From an uncultured Ignavibacteriales bacterium (GTDB taxonomy: Bacteria > Bacteroidota > Ignavibacteria > Ignavibacteriales > Melioribacteraceae), in NCBI GenBank assembly GCA_947311785.1, contig CAMZLW010000010.1:1-62897 (forward strand): 62,897 bases of DNA, written 5' to 3'. Shown one piece after another: positions 1-8,248 of this stretch. Within the stretch, counting starts at the first letter, position 1. Every line of letters starts with the position of its first letter. The notes under the pieces were generated by a model that saw nothing but the letters and a program-made list of their open reading frames with translations, was not told where the DNA came from and searched no databases. The translations under genes and the position numbers were made by a program.

Positions 1-1
1 T

Positions 2-180
2 GGCGATTTCAAAGGTATTGCAATGGATATTGAAAACTTAGATAGTGGTCAAGATTCAAAACAAAGATTAGATGATGGACAAATAGTTTTTCAAAACAAC
101 TTATGGTTTAACTTTGGTGGTGGAAGTGATTTTGATGCACTTGGGAAACACGATTACGAAAGTGCATATTTAAATAATTC
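2..180 (+). repeat. Near-identical internal repeat, copy 1 (partner at 1298-1476)
   Basis: Positions 2-180 and 1298-1476 are nearly identical DNA, with only scattered third-position changes in the first ~170 bases. Divergence rises after the SAYLN codons. The 1296-bp offset is a multiple of three and equals one 432-residue protein unit. The near-identity suggests a recent duplication or gene conversion. More copies may lie upstream of the window. Confidence 0.9.
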
Positions 181-1897
181 AGCAAATAAAAATGTTATTG
201 AAGACCCACAACTTACAGGAATTTCGAGAACCGCCTATGGTGAAGGACTTAATCCAACAGTAACAAGTGGTTCAGCAGCTTACTCAAACTTAGCAGATTA
301 TCCTGTTGGCGATGATTTCTACGATGTAGTTAATTACAAAGGAGCTTTTGGTTCAACAAACTGGTTGAAAGGTTGGACAGCTTTAGACCATTACGGTTAC
401 TTAGCTCCAAGTAAAACATCAGCAAACACAGTAACAGTAACAGATGCAAGCATAAATAGTGGCGACCAAGTTTATTGGACTGCCGATAACACATACATTC
501 TTGATGGTTTTGTTTTTGTTGAAAGTGGTGCAGTTCTAAATATTGAAGCTGGTACAGTAATTAAAGGTAAAGCAGGACAAGGCGAAAGTGCATCGGCATT
601 AATTATTGCAAAAGGTGGAAAAATATATGCTGAAGGAACAGGCGTTAACCCAATTATATTTACTGCCGAAAGTGATGATGTAACAAATCCTACAGATTTA
701 GTTTTACCAGCTACAAATTTATGGGGCGGAGTTATAGTATTAGGTAATGCAAAAATTAATACTACTGCTGGCAAAGGTAACATCGAAGGTTTACCAGTAT
801 CTGAAAAATCAGAGTATGGTGGCGAAAACGATAATGACAATTCTGGAGTTATAAAATATGTTTCAATCCGTCATGGTGGAACAGATGTTGGTTCTGGAAA
901 TGAAATAAATGGTCTTACCCTTGGTGGAGTTGGTAGAGGAACAACAATTGACTATGTTGAAGTTTTCCAAAACAATGATGATGGCTTTGAGTGGTTTGGT
1001 GGCTCGGTAAATTGTAAGCATCTTGTTTCTGCATTTAATGCCGATGATGCTTTTGATCACGATGAAGGTTTAACTGGAAAAATGCAATTCTTATTTGCAA
1101 TTCAAGATGCCGATTTTGGAAACAGAGCAGCCGAACACGATGGTGGTACAGACCCAGAAGATGGAACACCATACGCATATCCACAATCGTACAACGTAAC
1201 ATTCCTTGGTTCAGGAATGAGTTCTACAAATGATGATAATGACAAACTATTTAAAATTAGAGATAACTGGGGTGGTTCTTACAAGAACTCAATCTTTGGC
1301 GATTTCAAAGGTATTGCAATGGATATTGAAAACTTAGATAGTGGTCAAGATTCAAAACAAAGATTAGATGATGGACAAATAGTTTTTCAAAACAACTTAT
1401 GGTTTAACTTTGGTGGCGGAAGTGATTTTGATGCACTAGGAAAACACGATTACGAAAGTGCATACTTAAATGATGCTGCAAACAAAAATGTTCTTGAAGA
1501 CCCACAACTTGTTTCAATTTCACGAACAGCCTATAGTGAAGGACTTAATCCAACATTAACAACTACTTCACCTGCTTATTCTGAGTTAGCCACTTACACA
1601 AGTGTGAAAAGAATAAATGGAATTGCAATAGCATCAAATTATAAGTTATCTCAAAATTATCCAAATCCATTTAACCCAACAACAAAAATTCAATTTAGCG
1701 TTCCTAAGCAGTCTCACGTTTCGTTAAGTGTTTTTAATATACTTGGACAAAAAGTTGCAACTCTAGTAAGTGGTGTTAAAGCTACTGGTAACTACGAAGT
1801 AAACTTCAATGCTACTAAGTTATCAACAGGCGTTTACATTTATAGATTAGAAGCTGGAAATAATATTATTACAAAAAAGATGACATTACTAAAATAG
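2..1897 (+). CDS. Type IX-secreted beta-helix-like surface protein, 5' end outside the window
   Basis: The reading frame is open to the window edge, so the N-terminus and signal peptide lie upstream; the first in-window Met at 23 is not the start. The protein contains two copies of a 432-residue unit (offset 1296 bp), the first seen only from its end. The unit has Gly/Asn/Asp-rich stretches (NLWGGVIVLG, NNDDGFEWFGG) like right-handed beta-helix cell-surface proteins. The last ~85 residues, from SQNYPNPFNPTT to ITKKMTLLK, are a type A type IX secretion sorting domain, so the protein is probably exported through the outer membrane and anchored or released. The function of the repeated unit is unknown. 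No secretion machinery genes are in view. Confidence 0.85.
   Translation, partial: GDFKGIAMDIENLDSGQDSKQRLDDGQIVFQNNLWFNFGGGSDFDALGKHDYESAYLNNSANKNVIEDPQLTGISRTAYGEGLNPTVTSGSAAYSNLADYPVGDDFYDVVNYKGAFGSTNWLKGWTALDHYGYLAPSKTSANTVTVTDASINSGDQVYWTADNTYILDGFVFVESGAVLNIEAGTVIKGKAGQGESASALIIAKGGKIYAEGTGVNPIIFTAESDDVTNPTDLVLPATNLWGGVIVLGNAKINTTAGKGNIEGLPVSEKSEYGGENDNDNSGVIKYVSIRHGGTDVGSGNEINGLTLGGVGRGTTIDYVEVFQNNDDGFEWFGGSVNCKHLVSAFNADDAFDHDEGLTGKMQFLFAIQDADFGNRAAEHDGGTDPEDGTPYAYPQSYNVTFLGSGMSSTNDDNDKLFKIRDNWGGSYKNSIFGDFKGIAMDIENLDSGQDSKQRLDDGQIVFQNNLWFNFGGGSDFDALGKHDYESAYLNDAANKNVLEDPQLVSISRTAYSEGLNPTLTTTSPAYSELATYTSVKRINGIAIASNYKLSQNYPNPFNPTTKIQFSVPKQSHVSLSVFNILGQKVATLVSGVKATGNYEVNFNATKLSTGVYIYRLEAGNNIITKKMTLLK
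1298..1476 (+). repeat. Near-identical internal repeat, copy 2 (partner at 2-180)
   Basis: This is the second copy of the segment at 2-180, with the same reading frame and orientation. It lies in the last repeat unit before the type IX sorting domain. Confidence 0.9.
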
Positions 1898-1927
1898 TAG
1901 ATGTTTTCTTTTTCTCCTTCCAGAGAT

Positions 1928-1953
1928 GGCGTCTGCTTGCAGACGCCTTTTTT
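1928..1953 (+). terminator. Rho-independent terminator of the surface-protein gene
   Basis: A perfect 8-bp GC-rich stem (GGCGTCTG / CAGACGCC) with a CTTG loop is followed directly by six T. It lies 30 bases after the stop codon of the type IX cargo gene. Confidence 0.9.
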
Positions 1954-2037
1954 ATATACATATAAAGGATGGATAATTTAATATATTTGTGTTGATGAGT
2001 TTACATCTAAAACAGAAAATATTACTAAGGACTTAAA

Positions 2038-2493
2038 GTGAATAAAACAATAGCTCTTGTTGCACACGATAATAGAAAAAAAGACCTTGCAGAATGGGTA
2101 ACATTTAACGCAGGCTCTTTAATTAAAAATAAAATGGTTTGCACTGGCACAACAGGAAAAATGATTGAGAAAATTTTAAAAGAAAAAAGTGAAACCAAAA
2201 AAAATATTAAAATAAAGAAACTTAAATCTGGTCCACTTGGTGGTGATCAGCAACTTGGAGCAATGATTGCAGAAGGAAAAATTGATATTATTATTTTTTT
2301 CTGGGACCCAATGGAGCCACAACCTCATGATGTAGATGTTAAGGCTCTCCTACGCATTGCTGTGTTATATAACATTCCAATCGCAAATAATCGATCAACA
2401 GCCGATTTTATAATTTCGTCAAATTTATTTTCTGATGAGTATAAACCAATTATAAAAGATTATTCAAACTACTTAAGTAGAAATATTATTTAG
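2038..2493 (+). CDS. mgsA: Methylglyoxal synthase
   Basis: It converts dihydroxyacetone phosphate to methylglyoxal and phosphate, a cytosolic bypass that relieves sugar-phosphate stress. The 151-residue length is normal. Family motifs are visible: TIALVAHDNRK at the N-terminus, GTTG near residue 40, the catalytic GPLGGDQQLGAMI around 64-76, and PHDVDVKALLRIA near 95, which holds the active-site His and Asp. The start is GTG, preceded by AAGGA at 2027-2031. It lies between a terminator and a glycosyltransferase gene and is probably the first gene of a short plus-strand group. Confidence 0.93.
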   Translation: MNKTIALVAHDNRKKDLAEWVTFNAGSLIKNKMVCTGTTGKMIEKILKEKSETKKNIKIKKLKSGPLGGDQQLGAMIAEGKIDIIIFFWDPMEPQPHDVDVKALLRIAVLYNIPIANNRSTADFIISSNLFSDEYKPIIKDYSNYLSRNII

Positions 2494-2595
2494 TTTTTTA
2501 TTTAACATTAGCATAATATTACCTTAATATTACCTTAACAGTCAATTTGTAATTTTGAATATGAAAAATATTTTCAATTATAAATTTAGGCTATT

Positions 2596-3744
2596 ATGAA
2601 TGAAGTAATTATTTTATTTCTAAGCTTGGCTATATCAATTTCTCTCCTCCACCTTTTTGCATCTGCTATAATAATGAACCATAAGATGAAAATGAGCTTT
2701 ATAAGCAGTGATAGCAAGTCTAAAGTTGTTTCCCCTTTTATTACAATATTAAAACCACTTAAAGGAATTGATGATGCTTTGGAGGAAAACTTACGCTCAT
2801 TCTTTCATTTAGATTACCCTAACTATGAAATAATTTTCGGATTAGATTCCTATGACGACCCAGCATTGGGAATTGTAAGAAAACTGCAGACCGAGTATAA
2901 GTTAGTAAAATCCAAATTGGTTGTTAGCGATAATGCAATAGGGCTAAATCCTAAAGTGAATAATATGAATAATATGTATCCTCTGGTAGAGGGTGATTTT
3001 ATTTTTATTAATGATAGCAATACAAGAGTTGATAGTAATTTTTTAGATAAATTAATTTCAGAATTTGATGAAGAAAATATTGGGTTAGTTACAGCAACCA
3101 TTCGTGGTGTTGGGGCAAAGAATTTAACTTCTATTTGGGAAAACTTACATCTAAATACATTTGTTGCTCCAAATGTTTTTATTGCTAAAAGATTTGCAAA
3201 CATATCAATTGTAATTGGCAAATCAATTTTAATTCCAAGAAAAATTTTGGAAGAAATAGGTGGTTTTGATGTACTTAAAAATTATTTGGCAGAAGACTTT
3301 TTACTTGGTGTAAAAGTTAAAGAGCTTGGATATGAAATAAAAACATCGTTAACTATGGTTGATAATGTGAATGAAAGAATTTCGTTTAAACGATTTCTAA
3401 ATAGGCATAGTAGATGGGCAAAGATGAGACGTAATATTCACATTGAGCATTATTTATTAGAGTGGTGTTCAAATCCAATATTTGCATCTCTGTTGTTAAT
3501 GGGGTATTTGCACAACTTGGATGGAATAATCATTTTCACAACTCTAACTGCCGTAAAAATATCACACGATTATTTTATAATGAAACTAATGGGTAGTGAT
3601 TTTAAATGGTATAATATTTTTGCCGTTCCCTTTAAGGACCTGGCAATTGCAGTAATTTGGTTTACCCCATTTTTTAGTTATAAAGTTAAATGGAGAGATA
3701 ATAAAATTAAAATTGGTAAAGATTCACTTTTACAATCTACTTGA
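2596..3744 (+). CDS. Ceramide-glucosyltransferase-like / HpnI-like family 2 glycosyltransferase
   Basis: This is a membrane glycosyltransferase with an N-terminal TM helix (residues 1-25), a GT-A domain, and hydrophobic C-terminal segments (~295-360). The motifs fit the GT21/HpnI branch: ILKPLKGID at the start of the fold, NDSNTRVD near 138 (nucleotide-sugar/metal binding), AEDFLLG near 231 (catalytic Asp) and the HSRWAKMRR signature near 270. Members transfer sugars to ceramide or to hopanoid/other lipid acceptors; the acceptor here cannot be read from sequence. It is followed by a phosphoesterase gene 25 bases after its stop, probably in the same transcript. Confidence 0.82.
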   Translation: MNEVIILFLSLAISISLLHLFASAIIMNHKMKMSFISSDSKSKVVSPFITILKPLKGIDDALEENLRSFFHLDYPNYEIIFGLDSYDDPALGIVRKLQTEYKLVKSKLVVSDNAIGLNPKVNNMNNMYPLVEGDFIFINDSNTRVDSNFLDKLISEFDEENIGLVTATIRGVGAKNLTSIWENLHLNTFVAPNVFIAKRFANISIVIGKSILIPRKILEEIGGFDVLKNYLAEDFLLGVKVKELGYEIKTSLTMVDNVNERISFKRFLNRHSRWAKMRRNIHIEHYLLEWCSNPIFASLLLMGYLHNLDGIIIFTTLTAVKISHDYFIMKLMGSDFKWYNIFAVPFKDLAIAVIWFTPFFSYKVKWRDNKIKIGKDSLLQST

Positions 3745-3769
3745 AATATTTAAAATAGTGAGAGATAAA

Positions 3770-4702
3770 ATGACAGAGAAAGAACTGAAAGTATATAAAA
3801 ATGTTTACGAATCAGGATTTTTAGGTTTTGATGACAATGGAATTTTGCGTAACGATTGCTCTATACCTGAGGGTGAAGCCTTTCCTAATTTTAGCGATGA
3901 CTTTGGTGAACCTGTTAATCATTTTGAAACTATTATTATTAGTGATATTCATCTTGGTAGCAAACTATCGCAAACAGATATGTTAATTACGTTTCTAAAA
4001 AATATTTCTTTCGATAGGTTAATTATAAATGGTGATGTTTTCGATTCAATAAATATGAAAAGGCTGAACAAGCATCATTGGAAAGTTTTAAGTGTATTAC
4101 GAAAAATAACAGATAAAGATAAGGGCAAAGAAGTAATTTGGATTAGAGGAAACCACGATGGCTTCTCTGACCTACTAACGCAACTACTTGGAATTAAAGT
4201 TTATAACGAATTTATGTTCGATTGGAACAACAAAAAAGTGTTAGCATTACACGGAGATATTTTTGATGTATATACAAGTAAGCATCCAATATTATCGGAA
4301 GTAGCAGATATTATTTACAAATTTGCTATCTCAATAGACCCTGTTAAAAATAGAATAAGTAAATTTTTAAAGAGAAACACTAAAGCATTTTTACGAAACG
4401 CACAGATTGTAAGAGAGCGTTCGCTTGCATATGCCAAACACAAAAATGCACAAGTTGTTTGTTGCGGACACACACACCATCAGGAAACAATAGAAGAAGG
4501 GGATATGACTTACCTTAATTCGGGTAGTTGGACTATGCACCCAGCAACCTTCATTGGATTTACAAAAAACAAAGTTAAAGTAGCAAAATTTTCTCATAAT
4601 GATGTTGAATTAATTCTAAAAACTCAAGCAACTGAATATTCTGATGAACAGCTAATTGATGAAATAGAATTAATTAACGAGGGCAGTTCGGTTCTATTTT
4701 AA
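3770..4702 (+). CDS. Metallophosphoesterase, UDP-2,3-diacylglucosamine hydrolase (LpxH)-like
   Basis: This is a calcineurin-like dinuclear metal phosphoesterase. Metal-binding motifs occur in order: ISDIHLGS, NGDVFDS, RGNHDG, HGDIFD and CGHTHHQ. The arrangement matches LpxH-type pyrophosphatases of lipid A synthesis and uncharacterised relatives. I chose the ATG at 3770 (310 aa), with GAGAG just upstream, over an earlier TTG at 3713 that would overlap the preceding gene by 32 bases. The N-terminal ~50 residues before the first motif are longer than in classical LpxH, so a different substrate (another lipid or nucleotide diphosphate) is possible. lpxB and lpxK are elsewhere in the window. Confidence 0.8.
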   Translation: MTEKELKVYKNVYESGFLGFDDNGILRNDCSIPEGEAFPNFSDDFGEPVNHFETIIISDIHLGSKLSQTDMLITFLKNISFDRLIINGDVFDSINMKRLNKHHWKVLSVLRKITDKDKGKEVIWIRGNHDGFSDLLTQLLGIKVYNEFMFDWNNKKVLALHGDIFDVYTSKHPILSEVADIIYKFAISIDPVKNRISKFLKRNTKAFLRNAQIVRERSLAYAKHKNAQVVCCGHTHHQETIEEGDMTYLNSGSWTMHPATFIGFTKNKVKVAKFSHNDVELILKTQATEYSDEQLIDEIELINEGSSVLF

Positions 4703-4723
4703 TTTATAAGAAGGAGAAAAATT

Positions 4724-4804
4724 ATGTTGAAATATCTATTAGTCATTTCTATGGTAATTGTAATTGTGTTATCCTTATTCTTGTGTCAGTGTGCCTTTTT
4801 TTAA
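4724..4804 (+). CDS. 26-residue hydrophobic membrane peptide ending CQCAFF
   Basis: This short gene has a very good ribosome binding site (AAGGAG at 4711-4716, eight bases before the ATG). The product is one hydrophobic helix after MLKY and ends in L-C-Q-C-A-F-F. It starts 22 bases after the phosphoesterase stop and is followed by two hairpins, so it is probably the last gene of that transcript. A second tiny gene at 49785 encodes a similar single-helix peptide ending in CQIAYF. The function is unknown. The Cys near the end is not in a canonical lipobox (L at -1). Confidence 0.6.
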   Translation: MLKYLLVISMVIVIVLSLFLCQCAFF

Positions 4805-4847
4805 TTTAAATATAAGAGGTTACTCTAAAAAGGTAATATTTCATTAA

Positions 4848-4873
4848 CCCCATCCCGCTACTGCGGAATGGGG
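4848..4873. repeat. GC-rich hairpin in the intergenic region
   Basis: CCCCAT-c-CCGC / GCGG-a-ATGGGG pairs around a four-base loop, far more GC-rich than its surroundings. It is not followed by a T tract, so it is more likely a palindromic repeat remnant than a terminator. Confidence 0.6.
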
Positions 4874-4901
4874 CTGATGAACCAAAAGCAATCTTTCCCG
4901 A

Positions 4902-4928
4902 ACGGACTTTAGTCCGTGAGTTTTTTTT
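4902..4928 (+). terminator. Rho-independent terminator after the micropeptide gene
   Basis: ACGGAC / GTCCGT with a TTTA loop is followed by TGAG and eight T (4921-4928). It lies ~100 bases after the 26-residue gene. From here to the glycosidase stop at 5039 I see nothing else. Confidence 0.75.
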
Positions 4929-5038
4929 AGAGTGGACTCATATAACAACTTGAGCAATTTTATGGATAGCGTCTTATTATTGTTAGAGCAATTTGGTGTG
5001 TGATAATTTTGTGAAATTGGTATAAAAAATATTTTTGG

Positions 5039-6283
5039 TTACTTACACAGTTTTTTTATAAACTTTGCATAAACAAAGGCAGCTGGCTTTAGTGTGCGTT
5101 CAAAATTGTTTTTGTAGTTTACGTGTATTAAGCCAAAGCGTTTCGATTTTCCTTCGAGCCACTCATAATTATCTAATAACGACCAATATAAATAACCAAC
5201 AAGTAGTTTCTTTTTTTGCATTTGAGCTTTAACAATTTTAAGATGCTTCTTAATAAACTTAATTCTTAATGATTCGTCTTCGGTAGCAATTCCATTTTCA
5301 GTAATTATCATCTCCTTGCCATACTTAGCAACAAGTTTAATTATTTTGCGTAGCCCTTTGGGGTAAATTGCCCATCCCATATCTGTGGCTGGTTCTTTTG
5401 CAAAAAGTTCCATAGGATTTTTGTAATTAATTTTAAACTTTGCGTGTAGGCGGTAATAATAATTAATTCCCCAAAAATCTATTTTATTATCTAACGGTAT
5501 AAAAGAGGTGTATTTAAGAATTAACGGAAAATTAAATTCTAAAGTGTTTGTTTTGAAAGCCTCTAACATCATTATATTAAAAAAACTGTGGAGTTTGTTA
5601 ACTAATTTTTTGTCGAAAAATAAATTGCGTGCTTCTTTGAAAATAATAAAGTGTTTAGCAATGCCTATACTCGTATTAGGATTTGCTTCTTTTAACATAT
5701 CGTAAATACGAATATGTGCATAAAGTATATGGTTTATAACATTCATTACTTTGTATAAGTCTTTTTGTCCAGGTGGAAACTTTGCATCACCATATGCAGC
5801 TAAAGCCCATACTAATGGCTCGTTAAAGGTAATCCAATATTTAATTTTATGTGCAAATTCTTTAATTATTTTGTTAGCAAATTTTGTAAAAATATCTACT
5901 GAACTTTCATCAGTCCATGGCGATAGTGTGTGAAACCACTTGGGATGTGTAAAATGATGCAGTGTAATTATGGGTTCAATTCCCATTTCAATAAGTTTAT
6001 CAATCATCTTATGATATTTTAAAATGGCTTTTTCCGAATACTTATTTCGTTCAGGTTCTATTCTTGCCCACTCAATAGAGAACCGATAGGAGTTTACATT
6101 TAGTTCTTTTAAATACTCAAAATCGGTTTCCCAAAGTTTCCAGTGATTACTACCATTTTCATATCGTGGGTCGGAGTTAGCATTTTTAAAATTACCCTTG
6201 CTTTCCCAATCGGTAAAATCGTTTTCTATATTTCCTTCTATCTGAAAAGCAGAAGTGCCTACACCCCATAAAAATTTTTTCAT
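5039..6283 (-). CDS. Family 1 glycoside hydrolase (beta-glucosidase-like)
   Basis: This cytoplasmic retaining beta-glycosidase has 414 residues, slightly shorter than the usual 440-480. The N-terminal FLWGVGTSAFQIEG, the LHHFTHPKWF strand, the acid/base motif TFNEP (Glu near 155) and the nucleophile motif ITENG (Glu near 329) are all intact. No signal peptide is seen. The substrate cannot be fixed from sequence (beta-glucosides or beta-galactosides). It lies downstream of the phytase-like/TonB genes with an 89-base gap and may be transcribed separately. Confidence 0.92.
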   Translation of the reverse strand: MKKFLWGVGTSAFQIEGNIENDFTDWESKGNFKNANSDPRYENGSNHWKLWETDFEYLKELNVNSYRFSIEWARIEPERNKYSEKAILKYHKMIDKLIEMGIEPIITLHHFTHPKWFHTLSPWTDESSVDIFTKFANKIIKEFAHKIKYWITFNEPLVWALAAYGDAKFPPGQKDLYKVMNVINHILYAHIRIYDMLKEANPNTSIGIAKHFIIFKEARNLFFDKKLVNKLHSFFNIMMLEAFKTNTLEFNFPLILKYTSFIPLDNKIDFWGINYYYRLHAKFKINYKNPMELFAKEPATDMGWAIYPKGLRKIIKLVAKYGKEMIITENGIATEDESLRIKFIKKHLKIVKAQMQKKKLLVGYLYWSLLDNYEWLEGKSKRFGLIHVNYKNNFERTLKPAAFVYAKFIKKLCK

Positions 6284-6372
6284 TTATTCCTCAAAAAAAA
6301 AATAGTGATATGTTAGAATATATATTCATTTATAGCACACAGTTGTTTTGCAGCAGTTACAGAACAATATTG

Positions 6373-7110
6373 TTACTTTGTAATTTTGTAGATAAATAAT
6401 TCGTTAGTTTTGTCGCTAACTATATATAATTGGTCATTTGCAGTATCTATTGCAATTCCTTCTGGTTTTCTAATAAATAGTTTGTAGCTCTTTGTTAGTC
6501 CTTTCCTTTTAGTCCATCTAAACAGTAATTGTGATTGATCGCTAACAATCCAAAATTCTTTTCTTTTTTCATCGTAAGTTATTCCTGATATATCTTTTGA
6601 GAATCTTAGTCTTTCCGATTCTTCAATAAAGAATTTAGAGGTTAGTTTAATCCATAATTTGGGTTTTTTTTCGTTTATTAGAAAAATTGAATTAGCATTA
6701 CCACAAATACCTTCTAAGCCACTATTAATTTGGGTTTGGGGTAGGTTAAGCTTTTTTCTAAAAAGAATATTGCCAGTTGTATCTAATTTAATAATTTCTC
6801 TATTGGCTTCTTGAACTATCCAAAGTGAGTAATCGTTTTTATTAAAGAAAACTCCCTCTAAGTCATTTCCATTAAAAGGAATTTCTTTTAATACTTTTCC
6901 ATCGAGAGAAATATTATAAATATTATTGGTTCTATCACTTACAGTCCATAGTGTGTTATTGCTTCCTAAGGAAAGTCCTGAGGGTTCTTCTATTTTTAAT
7001 CTTATTTTTTGTAGAAGCACAATATCATCATTTTCTACGAGCATACTGTTATTGCAAGAATATAAAGATATTGCACTTATTAGTAAAAATATCAGAAAAA
7101 ATTGTTTCAT
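6373..7110 (-). CDS. SdiA-regulated-like beta-propeller lipoprotein
   Basis: This is a 245-residue lipoprotein with a signal peptide ending in the lipobox-like LYSC (residues 16-19). The rest is a small beta-propeller with repeated EPSGLS, GLEGICGN and KPEGIAID strands typical of the SdiA-regulated/YjiK family, which is structurally close to phytase-like propellers. It starts six bases after the stop of the upstream phytase-like gene, so the two form an operon. The biochemical role of the family is not known; context suggests ligand binding or hydrolysis in the periplasm next to a TonB receptor. Confidence 0.75.
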   Translation of the reverse strand: MKQFFLIFLLISAISLYSCNNSMLVENDDIVLLQKIRLKIEEPSGLSLGSNNTLWTVSDRTNNIYNISLDGKVLKEIPFNGNDLEGVFFNKNDYSLWIVQEANREIIKLDTTGNILFRKKLNLPQTQINSGLEGICGNANSIFLINEKKPKLWIKLTSKFFIEESERLRFSKDISGITYDEKRKEFWIVSDQSQLLFRWTKRKGLTKSYKLFIRKPEGIAIDTANDQLYIVSDKTNELFIYKITK

Positions 7111-7116
7111 CTATAC

Positions 7117-8181
7117 CTAAAGTTTAAGATTTAATGAATCAGCTATTTCTGAAAGATTAAATGCAGAAACATTCCCATCATTGTGAATGGCAAAAAATGC
7201 ACCTTTAGGAAAGTTTTCGTATTTAACTTGAGTTATCCAAATACCATCTGTGTTTAAGGTATTTTTTCCGCTAAAAGCTCCAATATGTTTTAATGTAAGC
7301 CTATCAAAAATGTGAAATATATTTTTATCCATACTTTGATCGGTAACAAACCAGTAACCATTTAAGCTATCAGTTTTATAAAGAGCAATACCTTCAACTT
7401 CTGCTTTGAAAATATTATTGCCAATAGATTGTTTAAATTTTCCATCCATTGAGTAAACCTTAACTGAGGGGACACCTTTTTTCCCTTCTTCCTCGTTCTC
7501 TCTTGCAATTAACAAGTTATCATTCATTCTATCTCCAAATATAGATTCAACAACGGGCAAGCGTCCGTTACCTGATGATTCTCCAAATTTAAAGAGTAGT
7601 TTACTTGTAAAACCATTGCTTAATTTAAGTGAATAAACAGCAATACGGTTATTTAATTGTTCATCGTTTTCATATTTATAATTATCAGTAATATATATGT
7701 TATAGAAATTTTCTAATTTTTCTGTAAAAATACCATACGGTTTTTTTAGGTCGCTTTCTGCAAAAAAACCAACGTGAGTAAAGTTAGGAAGAGTTAATAC
7801 TTGAACTCTGTGGTTATCTCGTTCAACTACAAATAGATAGTTTTTGCAAACTGATATTCCATTTGGTCGCTTAAATTCACCTGGGTTTGTTCCCGTTTTG
7901 CCAAATCTAAATAATTCTTCACCAGTTGTTGCATTATTTATTATAAGCAGGTCAGAATCTTTTGCCGTGGATATTATCCAACTTGTGTCGTTCCAACTTG
8001 TGTCGTTACTCGACCAAAAAGCAGGTGAATCTACATTATCACTTTCATCCCGTGGAGTTTGAAATACTTCGTTTATTGTAACAACTTTTGCATCATTGCT
8101 CGTGACAGTTTTTTCTTTTGAATTACAAGAGAAAAAGGAAAGGCTTAGCAACAGAACAAAAATAAAATTATACTTTTTCAT
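7117..8181 (-). CDS. Phytase-like beta-propeller lipoprotein
   Basis: A lipoprotein signal ending LSFFSC is followed by a six-bladed-type propeller. NVDSPAFW near the start, VVERDNHRVQVL, EVEGIALY and the late NTDGIWIT follow the order of blades in beta-propeller phytases (Ca-dependent myo-inositol hexakisphosphate phosphatases). Whether the calcium/phosphate ligands are complete cannot be judged by eye. I prefer the ATG at 8181, which has AGGAG four bases upstream, over the ATG ten bases earlier that contains this site. Beta-propeller phytase genes next to TonB receptors are known in aquatic bacteria, which fits this arrangement. An NHL-type sugar-binding propeller is the main alternative. 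Confidence 0.65.
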   Translation of the reverse strand: MKKYNFIFVLLLSLSFFSCNSKEKTVTSNDAKVVTINEVFQTPRDESDNVDSPAFWSSNDTSWNDTSWIISTAKDSDLLIINNATTGEELFRFGKTGTNPGEFKRPNGISVCKNYLFVVERDNHRVQVLTLPNFTHVGFFAESDLKKPYGIFTEKLENFYNIYITDNYKYENDEQLNNRIAVYSLKLSNGFTSKLLFKFGESSGNGRLPVVESIFGDRMNDNLLIARENEEEGKKGVPSVKVYSMDGKFKQSIGNNIFKAEVEGIALYKTDSLNGYWFVTDQSMDKNIFHIFDRLTLKHIGAFSGKNTLNTDGIWITQVKYENFPKGAFFAIHNDGNVSAFNLSEIADSLNLKL

Positions 8182-8206
8182 GATACTCCTCATAAATTAA
8201 GTTGGT

Positions 8207-8240
8207 AAAAAAAAGATTTCCAAAATAGAAATCTTTTTTT
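8207..8240 (-). terminator. Hairpin with T tract between receptor and phytase-like genes
   Basis: AGATTTC / GAAATCT with a seven-base loop is flanked by A and T runs on both sides, so it could stop transcription in either direction. On the minus strand it follows the TonB receptor stop and may attenuate expression of the two lipoprotein genes downstream. Confidence 0.7.
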
Positions 8241-8248
8241 ATGAATTA

